Of a stretch of DNA of 64,000 nt, positions 63,819 to 64,000 are shown piece after piece. The stretch is from positions 134,196,833 to 134,260,832 of the forward strand of contig CM053141.1 in the NCBI GenBank assembly GCA_028571685.1. The letters run 5' to 3'. This stretch comes from Heterohyrax brucei. Taxonomy: Eukaryota; Chordata; Mammalia; Hyracoidea; Procaviidae. A program made the translations under genes and the position numbers. The notes beneath the pieces were generated by a model. The model was not told the origin of the DNA. It did no database searches and was given only the letters and a program-made list of their open reading frames with translations. Numbering within the stretch: position 1 is the first letter of the stretch; each line of letters opens with the position of its first letter.

Positions 63819-64000
63819 TGGGTGTGCTGTAAAGAGAACAAAAGCTGTGCATCATTGAGGAAAGAGGCTAGCTAAGCTGAGTGACAATCAGAGCTGAATC
63901 AGTGTGTGGTGCCTGGAGCAATCCTTTTTTGCCCTTTTCTCTTGGCGGGAACAGAATAATATGTACATATTTTCAGAATTAGATTTACCATCCTGGCATA

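Overview
The window is 64 kb of vertebrate nuclear DNA holding the 3' half of one protein-coding gene. It is AT-rich, intron-dominated and full of old repeats. The source is a placental mammal of the Afrotheria, most likely an elephant. Three signs point that way: about 35 copies of a tRNA-derived SINE with the AfroSINE body and its GAGTCGGAATCGACTC-like tail; RTE (BovB-type) LINE copies that share that tail; and an antisense L1 whose 3' UTR resembles elephant L1. The species itself is not proven from sequence alone.

The gene is PRDM6, on the + strand. Five coding exons are present: 24095-24222, 27677-27801, 38832-39174, 49428-49604 and 60186-60300. All have AG/GT borders, and the phases join exactly across every intron. 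Together they encode the C-terminal 295 residues: the second half of the PR (SET-like) domain, a linker, four zinc fingers, and the end ...ESPESIEVD followed by TAA. If the protein is 595 residues, as I recall for human, these are residues 301-595. The first half of the PR domain and everything N-terminal lie upstream of base 1. The 3' UTR runs from 60301 to about 61150, with an AATAAA at 61127-61132 and a GT-rich tract just after it.

Layout: 1-24094 is the end of a long intron (MIR, L2 and AfroSINE copies, an RTE fragment at 16.8-17.5 kb, a CCAT/CCCA array at 6.76-7.0 kb, and a 61-bp triplicate at 3.05 kb). 24223-27676 is a repeat-poor intron. 27802-38831 holds a (TG)n tract, a mariner fossil, a long antisense L2, a nested AfroSINE pair, a short CpG-dense patch and a dense SINE cluster at 35.2-36.6 kb. 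39175-49427 holds a larger RTE fossil with reverse-transcriptase remains. 49605-60185 holds a 3.1-kb antisense L1. 61150-64000 is the downstream flank with more SINEs.

No second gene, RNA gene, CRISPR array or prokaryotic element was found. Nothing here amounts to a new biological system. The points worth a second look are cis-regulatory or evolutionary: a perfect CArG box in the intron of a smooth-muscle repressor gene, an isolated intronic CpG patch, an exact 53-bp duplication, and the LINE/SINE relationships.
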